From an uncultured Pelagibacteraceae bacterium (GTDB lineage Bacteria; Pseudomonadota; Alphaproteobacteria; Pelagibacterales; Pelagibacteraceae): a stretch of DNA of 64,000 nucleotides. Below, in pieces: positions 49,800 to 59,693 of the stretch (the first letter of the stretch is position 1; every line of letters starts with the position of its first letter). The notes beneath the pieces are model-generated. The model saw only the letters and a program-made list of their open reading frames with translations, had not been told where the DNA came from and did not search any database. The position numbers and the translations under genes were made by a program. The DNA lies in NCBI GenBank assembly GCA_902516465.1, contig CABXZD010000001.1:124001-188000 (forward strand). The letters run 5' to 3'.

Positions 49800-49831
49800 A
49801 TACTTGACTATTTTAGTCGGGTTTATATATA
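49800..49831 (+). promoter_or_regulatory. suf operon promoter with overlapping IscR type-1-like operator
   Basis: ATACTTGACTATTTTAGTCGGGTTT (49800-49824); TTGACT -35 at 49804-49809 and TATATA -10 at 49826-49831 (16-bp spacer). Confidence 0.8.
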
Positions 49832-49851
49832 CCCCAGTAAAACAACGATTT

Positions 49852-50277
49852 ATGAAACTTACATCTAAGGGCAGATATGCGGTAATGGCTTTAGTGGATC
49901 TGGCAAAATTTAATAACATTAATCCAGTTTCTTTAAGAGATATCTCACTAAGACAGGGGATCTCTTTAGATTATTTAGAGCAGATATTCGCGAAATTAAG
50001 AAAGAAAGAAATAGTTCAAAGTGTAAGAGGAACACAAGGAGGATATATTCTAAACAAAAAAGCTAAAGAAATAAAACTAACGAATATTTTTGAAGCAGTA
50101 GACGAAAAAGTAAAAACTGTGCAGTGCAAAAAAGAGTCAAAAAAAGGATGTAATGGTAAACTAGTAAAATGTTTAACCCATAATCTTTGGGATGAACTTG
50201 AGAGTCACATAAATAATTTTTTTGATAAAAAAAGTTTAGATGATTTAGTTAAAGATAATGAAGAGAAAAGAGTTTAA
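49852..50277 (+). CDS. iscR: Rrf2-family Fe-S regulator, IscR-like
   Basis: [61 protein letters not shown]-x7-C-x6-CLTH cluster; ORF-track TTG start 49804 lies in promoter. Confidence 0.9.
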   Translation: MKLTSKGRYAVMALVDLAKFNNINPVSLRDISLRQGISLDYLEQIFAKLRKKEIVQSVRGTQGGYILNKKAKEIKLTNIFEAVDEKVKTVQCKKESKKGCNGKLVKCLTHNLWDELESHINNFFDKKSLDDLVKDNEEKRV

Positions 50278-50279
50278 CA

Positions 50280-51722
50280 ATGGACACTAGAGAAAAAGAT
50301 ATAGAAAATTTAAAAGATTACAAATATGGTTTTTCAACCGATATTGAAAACATAAGAGCGCCAAAGGGTTTAAATGAAGATGTAATCAAGTTTATTTCAA
50401 ATATCAAGAAGGAACCAAAATGGATGTTAGATTTTAGATTAAAGTCATTTAAAAGACTTCAAAACTTAAAAGAACCAGATTGGCAAAAACCAAAATATCC
50501 AAAAATAGATTATCAGGACTTGTATTATTATTCAGCGCCCAAAAGCATGAGTGATAAACCCAAAAGTCTTGACGAGCTTGATCCAAAACTTTTAGAAACA
50601 TATAAGAAGCTAGGTATTCCATTACAAGAACAAGCAAGATTAAATGGTATTGCTATTGATGCTGTTTTTGATTCAGTTTCGGTTGCAACAACATTCAAAG
50701 ATGAATTAACTAAACAAGGAATAATTTTTTGCTCTATGTCTGAGGCTATTCAAAAACATTCAGATTTAGTTAAAAAATATTTAGGAACCGTTATTCCAAC
50801 AACAGATCATTTTTTTGCGACATTAAATTCTGCTGTATTTACGGATGGGTCGTTTGTATATATTCCTGAAGGTGTCAGATGTCCTATGGAACTATCAACT
50901 TATTTTAGAATTAACGCATCACAAACGGGACAATTTGAAAGAACTTTAATTATAGCAGATAAAGGAAGTTATGTAAGTTATCTAGAGGGTTGTACTGCAC
51001 CAATGAGAGATGAAAATCAACTTCATGCAGCTAACGTAGAATTAATTGCTCTCGATGATGCTGAAATAAAATATTCTACAGTACAAAATTGGTATCCTGG
51101 AGATGAAAACGGTAAAGGAGGAATATATAATTTTGTGACTAAAAGAGGCTTATGCAAAGGTAGAAATTCTAAAATTTCTTGGACACAAGTAGAAACGGGC
51201 TCAGCCATAACATGGAAATACCCTAGTTGTATATTAAAAGGAGATAATTCAATTGGGGAATTTTATTCAATTGCAATTACCAATAATCATCAAAAAGCTG
51301 ATACCGGAACTAAGATGATACACTTAGGAAAAAATACAAAGAGTAAAATTATATCAAAAGGTATTAGCGCAGGATTTTCTGATATGACTTATAGAGGATT
51401 AGTTGACATTAATCCAAAGGCAAAAAATTCAAGCAATTATACTCAGTGTGACTCCTTATTAATGGGTAATAAATGTGGGGCTCACACTGTTCCATATATA
51501 AAAAACAAAAATTTTAATTCCAATATAGCACATGAAGCTACGACTTCTAAAATAAGTGAAGAACAACTACACTATTGCCAACAAAGAGGCTTAAACCCAG
51601 AGGAGGCTGTTGGATTAATTGTAAACGGATTTTGTAAAGAAGTGCTTCAACAATTACCAATGGAATTTGCAGTAGAGGCTCAAAAACTCGTGGGTATTAG
51701 CTTAGAGGGGAGTGTTGGCTAA
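50280..51722 (+). CDS. sufB: Fe-S cluster assembly protein SufB
   Basis: [51 protein letters not shown]. Confidence 0.96.
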   Translation: MDTREKDIENLKDYKYGFSTDIENIRAPKGLNEDVIKFISNIKKEPKWMLDFRLKSFKRLQNLKEPDWQKPKYPKIDYQDLYYYSAPKSMSDKPKSLDELDPKLLETYKKLGIPLQEQARLNGIAIDAVFDSVSVATTFKDELTKQGIIFCSMSEAIQKHSDLVKKYLGTVIPTTDHFFATLNSAVFTDGSFVYIPEGVRCPMELSTYFRINASQTGQFERTLIIADKGSYVSYLEGCTAPMRDENQLHAANVELIALDDAEIKYSTVQNWYPGDENGKGGIYNFVTKRGLCKGRNSKISWTQVETGSAITWKYPSCILKGDNSIGEFYSIAITNNHQKADTGTKMIHLGKNTKSKIISKGISAGFSDMTYRGLVDINPKAKNSSNYTQCDSLLMGNKCGAHTVPYIKNKNFNSNIAHEATTSKISEEQLHYCQQRGLNPEEAVGLIVNGFCKEVLQQLPMEFAVEAQKLVGISLEGSVG

Positions 51723-52456
51723 TGTTAAAAATAAATAATTTAAATGCCAACATTGAAGATAAATCAATTTTAAAAGATTTTTCACTTAATATTAATCCTG
51801 GTGAAGTTCATGCAATTATGGGCCCAAATGGTTCTGGTAAAAGCACATTATCAAACATCTTATCAGGTAAAAAGGGTTATGAAATTTCTGGGGAAGTACT
51901 TTTTGAGAATAAAAATTTATTTGAACTTGAAACTGAGGAAAGAGCACACAAAGGAATATTTTTAGCTTTTCAGTATCCATTAGAGATTCCAGGTGTAAAT
52001 ACAAATATATTTTTGAAAACTTCTTTAAATGCAATAAGAAAAGCAAAAGGAGAAAAAGAACTTGATGCAATAGAATTTTTAAAATTGGTAAAAGAAAAGG
52101 CTAAAGAATTAAAATTTGATGAAGAAAAGTTAAATAGGCAATTAAATGTTGGTTTTTCTGGGGGAGAAAAAAAGAAAAACGAAATTTTACAAATGTCTAT
52201 GTTATCTCCTAAATTATCTATTTTAGATGAAACTGACTCTGGTTTGGATATTGATGCTTTAAAGGTTGTATCTGATGGAGTAAACACATTAAGAAATAAA
52301 GATAACTCTTTTTTAATAATCACTCACTATCAAAGATTATTAGATTACATAAAACCTGATTTTGTTCATGTTTTAATGAATGGGAAAATAATTAAGTCTG
52401 GAGGACCAGAACTAGCATTAGAATTAGAAAAAAAAGGGTATGAAAATTTTAATTAA
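51722..52456 (+). CDS. sufC: Fe-S cluster assembly ATPase SufC
   Basis: GPNGSGKSTLSNILSG, FLAFQYPLEIPGV, SGGEKKKNEILQM. Confidence 0.96.
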   Translation: MLKINNLNANIEDKSILKDFSLNINPGEVHAIMGPNGSGKSTLSNILSGKKGYEISGEVLFENKNLFELETEERAHKGIFLAFQYPLEIPGVNTNIFLKTSLNAIRKAKGEKELDAIEFLKLVKEKAKELKFDEEKLNRQLNVGFSGGEKKKNEILQMSMLSPKLSILDETDSGLDIDALKVVSDGVNTLRNKDNSFLIITHYQRLLDYIKPDFVHVLMNGKIIKSGGPELALELEKKGYENFN

Positions 52457-53704
52457 ATGACTGAAAAAATTAAAACAGATTTTGAAAAAACAGTTAAAAC
52501 TTCAGCTTTTTCTGAAAAAGATGTTGCGTTAAAAGAAAAATACTTAAATAGATTTATAGAGAATGGCTTCCCAAGTAGAAAACTTGAAAATTGGAAATTC
52601 TCGGATCTAAATCAGATTATAAAAAAAAATATTGGTGAATTAAGCTTTTATAATAATGATTCACTTCCTAACAAAGTTGACACATCAATTTTTGTTGAGG
52701 GCTTAGAACATAATAAAATTATTTTCATAAATGGAAGAGTAGAAAAGATTGATTTTACTTATGAAGACCAAGATAAAATAAAGATTAACGATGACTTTAA
52801 ATTTATGGACGAATTTAAAAACAGTAATTCTTTATTATCTCTAAATAATGCTTTCGCAAATAAATGCTACAAAATTACACTTAAAAAAGGTTATTCTATG
52901 AAAAAACCTCTTGTGATCTACCATACTACAAATGAAAAAATAAAATCTAGAAATTTAAATTTGAGATTAGAATTTGAATTAGAGCAAAATAGCTCTTTAA
53001 GATTAATTGATTTGTTTAAAGATGAAGCAGAAAATAATTTTGTAAATATTTTTTATAATTTTGACTTAAAAGAAGATGCAATTTTAAAAAATTATAAGAT
53101 TGACAAAGTTATTAATCAAAACATCCGGTATTCATATAATAATATTGAACAAGGTAAAAACAGTGTTTCCGAAACTTTTATTTTGTCATCTGGCTCGAAT
53201 TTTTCAAAAAATGAGATTAATTGTAACTTAAAAGGAGAATATTCTTCAGCATTTATAAATGGTATTTTCTCCTTAAATAATGAGCAACACCATGAAGTAA
53301 GAACCATAATAAATCATTTAATTGAAAACACAAAAAGTTTTCAATTAATTAAAAGTGTTTTAGGAAAAAATTCAAAATCTGTATATCAGGGTAAAATTTT
53401 TGTGGACTCAAAAGCACAAAAAACTGACGGATATCAATTAAGTAAAGCAATTTTACTTGACGAAACTTCTGAATTTAATGCCAAGCCTGAATTAGAAATT
53501 TATGCCGATGATGTAAAATGTTCTCATGGTTCTGCGTCTGGAAGTCTAGATGAAAACTCTATATTTTATTTAATGTCTAGAGGGCTGAATTATCAACAGT
53601 CAAAAGAACTTTTAATTAACGGATATTTATTAGATGTAGTTGAAAAAATTACAGACTCTGAAATAAAAAATTTGATTAAAAGTATGGTTGGAATAAGTGA
53701 ATGA
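52457..53704 (+). CDS. sufD: Fe-S cluster assembly protein SufD
   Basis: FPSRKLENWKFSDLN, KPELEIYADDVKCSHGSASGSLDENSIFYLMSRGL. Confidence 0.93.
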   Translation: MTEKIKTDFEKTVKTSAFSEKDVALKEKYLNRFIENGFPSRKLENWKFSDLNQIIKKNIGELSFYNNDSLPNKVDTSIFVEGLEHNKIIFINGRVEKIDFTYEDQDKIKINDDFKFMDEFKNSNSLLSLNNAFANKCYKITLKKGYSMKKPLVIYHTTNEKIKSRNLNLRLEFELEQNSSLRLIDLFKDEAENNFVNIFYNFDLKEDAILKNYKIDKVINQNIRYSYNNIEQGKNSVSETFILSSGSNFSKNEINCNLKGEYSSAFINGIFSLNNEQHHEVRTIINHLIENTKSFQLIKSVLGKNSKSVYQGKIFVDSKAQKTDGYQLSKAILLDETSEFNAKPELEIYADDVKCSHGSASGSLDENSIFYLMSRGLNYQQSKELLINGYLLDVVEKITDSEIKNLIKSMVGISE

Positions 53705-54918
53705 ATATAGATAATATAAAAAAAGAATTTCCTATTTTTGATGAAAAAATTCAAAATAATGATTTAGTTTATTTAGATAGTGCTAACTCATCACAAAAAC
53801 CAAAAGTTGTTATAGATAGAATTAATGAATTTTATACTAAACAATTTTCAAATGTAGGGAGAAGTATTCATTATTTAGCAGTAGCTGCTACGAATTTGTA
53901 TGAAAATACAAGATCCTCAGTTCAAAAATATATAAACGCCAAAGACAAAAATGAGATTGTTTTCACAAAAGGAGCTACAGAGGCACTAAATTTAGTAGCA
54001 AATACTTTAGGTCAAAAACATTTAGAGGAAGGTGATGAAATATTACTAACTGAATTAGAACATCATTCTAATTATGTACCTTGGCACTATTTAAGGAAAT
54101 CGAAAAACATTAAGATTAATTTTGCAGAAATTAATGAAGTAGGTGAAATACCGATAGAAAATATTGAAAAAAAAATTACACCAAAAACAAAGATTATAGC
54201 TATTAATCATTTATCAAATGTAACAGGGGCAATTTTGCCAATAAAAGAAATTACTAACTTAGCTCACTCTAAAGGTATCATAGTAGTAGTAGATGGTTGT
54301 CAGGGAGCCCCTCATTTAAAAATTGATGTGCAAGACCTTGACTGTGATTTTTATGCAATTTCATGTCATAAAATGTATGGACCCACTGGATTGGGTATCT
54401 TGTATGGTAAAAAGAAATGGCTTGAAGAGTTACCTCCCTATCAAGGTGGAGGCGGAATGATAAAAGAGGTAAAGAAAGACAGAATAACATATGGTGATCT
54501 ACCAAATAAATATGAAGCTGGGACAATGGCTACAGCTCAAGTTATAGCGTTCGACCAATCTATTAAATTTTTAGAAAGTATTGGTATTGAAAATATCGTT
54601 AAACACGAAAAAGATCTAATTGAATATGGTCAAGAAATTTTAAAAAAAAATAATTCTGTTAAATTAATTGGTAATCCAAAAAATAAAGGTGGGGTATTAT
54701 CTTTTACAATAGAAGGGGTGCACCCACATGATATTGCAACAATTTTAGATGAGGATGGCGTAGCAATAAGAGCTGGCCATCATTGTTGTCAAATATTACA
54801 TGATAAACTTGAAATACCAGCAAGTGCTAGGGCTTCAGTCGGAGTATATAATACAAAAGAAGATTTTGACAAATTAAACGAGTCGATTAATAAATGTAAA
54901 AAAATTTTTAATCTATAA
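53701..54918 (+). CDS. sufS: Cysteine desulfurase SufS
   Basis: YLDSANSSQKPKVVIDRI, FTKGATEALNLVANTLG, SCHKMYGPTGLGILYGKK, IRAGHHCCQ. Confidence 0.96.
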   Translation: MNIDNIKKEFPIFDEKIQNNDLVYLDSANSSQKPKVVIDRINEFYTKQFSNVGRSIHYLAVAATNLYENTRSSVQKYINAKDKNEIVFTKGATEALNLVANTLGQKHLEEGDEILLTELEHHSNYVPWHYLRKSKNIKINFAEINEVGEIPIENIEKKITPKTKIIAINHLSNVTGAILPIKEITNLAHSKGIIVVVDGCQGAPHLKIDVQDLDCDFYAISCHKMYGPTGLGILYGKKKWLEELPPYQGGGGMIKEVKKDRITYGDLPNKYEAGTMATAQVIAFDQSIKFLESIGIENIVKHEKDLIEYGQEILKKNNSVKLIGNPKNKGGVLSFTIEGVHPHDIATILDEDGVAIRAGHHCCQILHDKLEIPASARASVGVYNTKEDFDKLNESINKCKKIFNL

Positions 54919-55382
54919 TGAATTTAAAAGAACTTTATCAAGAACTAATCCTAGAACATGGAAAAAATCCAAGAAATTTAGGTAAACCAGAAAATTTTAA
55001 TAAAGATGCGAAAGGGAATAACCCTTTATGTGGGGATAATGTGCACGTTTATCTAAAATTAAATGATCAGCGAAAGGTTGAGGATATATCTTTTGAGGGA
55101 AGTGGGTGTGCAATTTCAATGGCTTCAGCTTCAATTATGACAGACTTAATAAAAGGTAAAAGTGACAATGAAGCTAAAGAAATAATAGAAGATTTTTTAG
55201 GAATGATTAAAGAGAATCCTAGTTTAAAATCTAATATATTAAAAGAAGATGATAAAACTAAATTGATGTGTTTGTCAGGAGTAAAACAATATCCAATGAG
55301 AGTTAAATGTGCTACATTATCGTGGCATACTTTAGTTTCTGCAATGCAAAATGATGGAAAACAAGTAAGCACGGAAGATTAA
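54918..55382 (+). CDS. sufU: SufU-type scaffold/sulfur-transfer protein
   Basis: ELILEHGKNPRNLG, NPLCGDNV, GSGCAISMASASIMTDLIKG, long insertion then RVKCATLSWHTL. Confidence 0.85.
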   Translation: MNLKELYQELILEHGKNPRNLGKPENFNKDAKGNNPLCGDNVHVYLKLNDQRKVEDISFEGSGCAISMASASIMTDLIKGKSDNEAKEIIEDFLGMIKENPSLKSNILKEDDKTKLMCLSGVKQYPMRVKCATLSWHTLVSAMQNDGKQVSTED

Positions 55383-55387
55383 TATTT

Positions 55388-55684
55388 ATGAAAACAAAAG
55401 AGAAAGTAATAGAGGAAATAAAAAAAATTTATGATCCTGAGTTGCCGGTAAATATTTACGAATTAGGCTTAATATACGACATTAAGATAAATGGTACAAA
55501 AGCAGAAATCAAAATGACTTTAACTACACCTAATTGTCCTGTTGCAGAAAGTTTACCAAAAGAAGTTAAAGAGGGGGCAATGCAAGTAGATGAAATAGAT
55601 AGTGTAGACCTTGAATTAGTTTGGGACCCGCCTTGGACGAAAGACATGATGTCTGATGCAGCGAAATTGGAGTTAAATTTATAA
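55388..55684 (+). CDS. sufT: SufT / MIP18 (DUF59) family Fe-S assembly protein
   Basis: KIYDPELPVNIYELGLIYDI, MTLTTPNCPVAESLP, VWDPPWTKDMMSD. Confidence 0.9.
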   Translation: MKTKEKVIEEIKKIYDPELPVNIYELGLIYDIKINGTKAEIKMTLTTPNCPVAESLPKEVKEGAMQVDEIDSVDLELVWDPPWTKDMMSDAAKLELNL

Positions 55685-56019
55685 TGGAGCCTATAATTAA
55701 ATTGAGTGATAACGCAGCTAATAGGATAAAAGAAATTATGGCTAGTGCAGAAAAAGAGGCTCTAGGAGTAAGAGTAACGGTTAAGTCTGGCGGTTGTGCT
55801 GGCATGTCTTATGTTATGGAATATCTAAAAGAGGTTAATCCAAATGATGAAATTATTGAAGATAAAGGAGTTAAAGTATTTATAGACTCTGCAGCTGTGA
55901 TGTACTTATTAGGTACTGAAATGGATTATAAAAAAGAGGATTTTTCGTCAACTTTTGTTTTTAATAATCCTAATGAAACAGAAAGATGTGGTTGTGGCGA
56001 GTCTTTCAAGGTTAATTAA
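55684..56019 (+). CDS. sufA: A-type Fe-S carrier protein
   Basis: VTVKSGGCAGMSYVMEY, ERCGCGESFKVN. Confidence 0.9.
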   Translation: MEPIIKLSDNAANRIKEIMASAEKEALGVRVTVKSGGCAGMSYVMEYLKEVNPNDEIIEDKGVKVFIDSAAVMYLLGTEMDYKKEDFSSTFVFNNPNETERCGCGESFKVN

Positions 56020-56090
56020 TTCTTAATTAATAATATTATTTACACTTATATTAAAATTTTCTAAAATAAATTAATTTTATATTTGTTAAT

Positions 56091-58100
56091 ATGAGTAAAG
56101 AAAAAATTTCACAATTAGAATCATTAAGAGCTAAATCAAAAAGAGAAGCAGACTTGTTCTTTTCTTTGTGTGAAAATGGTCAAAATTTCGTAGAAAGTAA
56201 AAAATTAAAAGATGCTTTGGATCACTCTGGTCTAAAGCCAAATGATAATAGACTTCAAAGCCTCTTTAAGAGACTTGAAGCTCATGGTGATAAAATTGTT
56301 TTTGAGGACTTTATTAGCATTATAAGAACATCTGGTCTTTTAGTAGAAAAAGCTTTGAGAGGGCAGTTAGCATTGCCTGATTTTACTAATTTTTCAAAAA
56401 ATATAGATAAAATTTTTGATGAAGTTAAAAAAATCAAATCTGGTGAATTGGCATCATATATTCCACCGCTTGCAGAAGTTGATCCAGATCAATTTGGTAT
56501 TTCTATAGTTACAATTGATGGTCAAATTTACCAAAGAGGTGACTCACAAACAGATTTTTCTTTTCAATCAATGTGCAAACCATTTAATTACTGTTTTGCA
56601 CTCGAAGCATTAGGTTTGGAAGAGGTTTCAAAACATGTAGGGAAGGAACCTTCAGGAAGACAATTTGATGATTTAACTTTATTGGCTAGATCAGCTTCAA
56701 GTAAGAGTTTTTCACGTGTCCCTTTTAATCCAATGGTAAATGCTGGTGCAATTATGACAGCTGGTTTAATTGACCCTAACGACTCTTTTACCCAAAGACT
56801 AAGACACATTAGACAACAATTTGGTCGCCTTATAGGTTGGACTGCAGATGATAGCCCTAGTGCTGAGATGCCAAGATTTAATAAAAGTATGGCACGTCAA
56901 GAAAATTTCAAAGGCTATAATAACATCGCCATGGGATATTTATTGATGGCAACTGGTAGTTTGCCTCATACAAAAACTGATCTACATATGGATATACATC
57001 CAGATGAAGATGAATTTGATTTTTATATTGAACCAGCTGTTACCGAGGCACTAAAACTTTATTTTAGCATTTGTTCCTTAGAAATGACTGCTACCGATGT
57101 TGCGATGGCAGCAGCCACTCTTGCAAACAGTGGTGTTTGTCCTATTTCTCAAGATCGTGTTCTTAGTCAAAAAACTGTTCGTAATTGTTTACCAGTACTT
57201 CAGTCTAGCGGAATGTATAATGCCAGCGGTGCTTTTTTCCAACAAGTTGGTTTACCTGCAAAAAGTGGAGTTGGTGGAGGTGTGCTACTGGTTGTTCCAC
57301 AACTTATGGGAATTTGTATTTTTTCTCCACGTTTGGATGCTCAGGGTAACAGTGTGAGAGGAATAGAGATGTCTAAAAGACTAACATCAAAATATCTTGT
57401 TCATACTTTTGATGGCACAATGACAGATACTGATCGACTGGATCCCAAATTACCTATTGCTAGATGGGAGGCAAACAGTTGTGGAGAGGCAATTTGGGCC
57501 GCAAGCAACGGTAACATAAGAACTTTAGAAAGTTTAGTTAGTCAACAGCGAGATCTTCAAACAGGTGATTATGATATTAGAACACCTTTGCATCTTGCTT
57601 CAGCAGAGGGCCAATTGGAAGTTGTAAAATTTTTATTAGATCATGGTGTTAAACCTATACCTGATCGTTGGGGAGGTTATCCCATCTCTGATGCGAGAAA
57701 TAATAATCATAAAAAGATTGTAGATTTATTTGAAAAATTAGACATCAAATATACCGAGCCTTTCCATTTAGTTGAAAATCCAAAAGGTAAAACCGATAAA
57801 ATTGCTAAATTTGATGATGAACTTATGGTTATCGAGTTACTTTTTGCAGCAACAGAAAATAATGTAGATAATATTCGTCATTTAGTTGCTAAAGGTGTGC
57901 CAGTGAATGCAGGAGATTATGATTTAAGAACTGCTTTACATTTAGCATCAGCCGAAGGTAATTTAGAGGCAGTAGAATATTTAGTAACCCATGGTCATCC
58001 TCTGAATGTTCGTGACCGTTGGGGTGCTACACCATTAGACGAAGCTAAAAGAGAAAAAAGAAAATCGGTAGTTGACTTTCTCAACAAGTATAAATCTTAG
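56091..58100 (+). CDS. glsA: Glutaminase with N-terminal helical/EF-hand-like region and C-terminal ankyrin repeats
   Basis: 669 aa; SFQSMCKPFNYCFALEALG, GKEPSGRQFDDLTLL, NPMVNAGAIMTAGL, YNNIAMGYLLMATG, PAKSGVGGGVLLVVP; ankyrin motifs TPLHLASAEGQLEVVKFLLDHG and TALHLASAEGNLEAVEYLVTHG. Confidence 0.92.
   Translation: MSKEKISQLESLRAKSKREADLFFSLCENGQNFVESKKLKDALDHSGLKPNDNRLQSLFKRLEAHGDKIVFEDFISIIRTSGLLVEKALRGQLALPDFTNFSKNIDKIFDEVKKIKSGELASYIPPLAEVDPDQFGISIVTIDGQIYQRGDSQTDFSFQSMCKPFNYCFALEALGLEEVSKHVGKEPSGRQFDDLTLLARSASSKSFSRVPFNPMVNAGAIMTAGLIDPNDSFTQRLRHIRQQFGRLIGWTADDSPSAEMPRFNKSMARQENFKGYNNIAMGYLLMATGSLPHTKTDLHMDIHPDEDEFDFYIEPAVTEALKLYFSICSLEMTATDVAMAAATLANSGVCPISQDRVLSQKTVRNCLPVLQSSGMYNASGAFFQQVGLPAKSGVGGGVLLVVPQLMGICIFSPRLDAQGNSVRGIEMSKRLTSKYLVHTFDGTMTDTDRLDPKLPIARWEANSCGEAIWAASNGNIRTLESLVSQQRDLQTGDYDIRTPLHLASAEGQLEVVKFLLDHGVKPIPDRWGGYPISDARNNNHKKIVDLFEKLDIKYTEPFHLVENPKGKTDKIAKFDDELMVIELLFAATENNVDNIRHLVAKGVPVNAGDYDLRTALHLASAEGNLEAVEYLVTHGHPLNVRDRWGATPLDEAKREKRKSVVDFLNKYKS
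57486..58097 (+). repeat. In-tandem duplicated ankyrin module inside glutaminase (348-bp period)
   Basis: GDYDIRTPLHLASAEGQLEVVKFLLDHG..DRWGGYPISDA (from 57564) versus GDYDLRTALHLASAEGNLEAVEYLVTHG..DRWGATPLDEA (from 57912). Confidence 0.85.
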
Positions 58101-58129
58101 CCTAAATATCTAAATAATTATTCCTAAAA

Positions 58130-59536
58130 CTAGCAGCTATAGTACATTTGAAATTCAATTGGATGAGGGGTATCTCTAAATTGTTGTACCTCTTCCATTT
58201 TTAATTCAATGTAAGCATCTATTTGATCATCAGTAAACACTCCACCTTGTTTTAAAAAAGCTCTATCACCATCTAATGCGGTACAAGCTCCTTTTAAAGA
58301 TGTGCAAACTGTTGGTATACCTTTTAGTTCATCACCTGACAAAGCGTATAGATCTTCATCCATTGGTTTACCAGGTTTAATCTTATTTTTAATTCCATCT
58401 AAACCAGCCATCAACAAAGCGGCAAAAGTTAAGTATGGATTACCTGAGGCGTCTGGAAATCTTACCTCAACTCTCTTACCATTTTTACTAGTAGAGAAAG
58501 GAATTCTACAACTTGCTGATCTATTTCTTGAAGAGTAAGCTAAAAGAACAGGTGCTTCAAAACCTGGGATTAATCTTTTATAACTGTTTGTGGATGCATT
58601 AGTAAACGCATTCAATGCTCTTGCATGCTTTATGATACCACCAATATAATGCAAACACGTATCTGATAATCCCGCGTACTTATCACCAGCAAATAGAGGT
58701 TTTTTATTTTTCCATATAGATTGGTGAACATGCATTCCTGAGCCGTTGTCGCCTTTTACTGGTTTAGGCATAAATGTTGCTGTCTTTCCAAATGAGTGAG
58801 CAACTTGATGAACTGCATACTTATAAATTTGCATGTTATCCCCTTGAGTGACCAAAGTGTTGAACATTGTACCTAGCTCATGTTGACTTGGGGCAACTTC
58901 ATGGTGGTGTTTTTCAACTTTTACACCCATTTCTTTCATAGCTTTTAAACATTCAGATCTTAAATCTTGGCCACCATCTACAGGAGGAACTGGAAAGTAT
59001 CCACCCTTAACTCCTGGTCTATGACCCATATTGCCATTATCGTATTTTTTACCAGTATTGTATGGACCTTCAGTACTGTCAATTACAAAACCAGTGTCAT
59101 TCATGTCATTTTTAAACCTTACGTCGTCAAATACAAAAAATTCAGCCTCTGGCCCAAAAAAAGCAGTATCACCAATACCAGAGTCTTTTAAATATTTTTC
59201 TGCCTTCTTTGCTGTTGATCGTGGATCTCTCTCGTAAAATTTTTTAGTTATTGGATCCATTACATCACAAAAGATTACAAGAGTGTTATGAGAAAAAAAC
59301 GGATCAACAAATGTCCTTGATAAGTCAGGTTTTAAAATCATATCAGATTCATTAATTGCTTTCCAACCTGCTATAGAAGAACCGTCAAAAAATATTCCAT
59401 CATTAAGCATGTCTTCATCAACTGTTTTTAAATCTTGTGTTACATGCTGAAGTTTACCTCTTGGGTCGGTAAATCTTAAGTCAACGTACCCAATGTCTTT
59501 ATCTTTTATTGTCTTTAATACATTTTTAGCACTCAT
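58130..59536 (-). CDS. glnA: Type I glutamine synthetase
   Basis: [71 protein letters not shown] (adenylylation-site region). Confidence 0.97.
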   Translation of the reverse strand: MSAKNVLKTIKDKDIGYVDLRFTDPRGKLQHVTQDLKTVDEDMLNDGIFFDGSSIAGWKAINESDMILKPDLSRTFVDPFFSHNTLVIFCDVMDPITKKFYERDPRSTAKKAEKYLKDSGIGDTAFFGPEAEFFVFDDVRFKNDMNDTGFVIDSTEGPYNTGKKYDNGNMGHRPGVKGGYFPVPPVDGGQDLRSECLKAMKEMGVKVEKHHHEVAPSQHELGTMFNTLVTQGDNMQIYKYAVHQVAHSFGKTATFMPKPVKGDNGSGMHVHQSIWKNKKPLFAGDKYAGLSDTCLHYIGGIIKHARALNAFTNASTNSYKRLIPGFEAPVLLAYSSRNRSASCRIPFSTSKNGKRVEVRFPDASGNPYLTFAALLMAGLDGIKNKIKPGKPMDEDLYALSGDELKGIPTVCTSLKGACTALDGDRAFLKQGGVFTDDQIDAYIELKMEEVQQFRDTPHPIEFQMYYSC

Positions 59537-59693
59537 GAATTCTCCCTGTATAAATTTTAAATTTATGATAAATCTGAGTTGTGATATCAGAAAATACTAA
59601 TAAAATCTTTTCTATTACATAATAACACATATGCATTTATCGCATACATACGATGATAGTTATGTATAATAGTTTTCTATTCTCAGTTTAATT

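Noticed and set aside
49804-49851. N-terminal extension MTILVGFIYTPVKQRF of the Rrf2 regulator
   Set aside because: It starts with TTG inside a -35 element and IscR-like operator; family members begin [11 protein letters not shown] (ATG 49852).
56012-56031. Repeated palindrome TTAATTAAT-tc-TTAATTAAT after sufA
   Set aside because: Overlaps the sufA stop and is easily expected by chance in very AT-rich intergenic sequence; no GC stem or T-tract to call a terminator.
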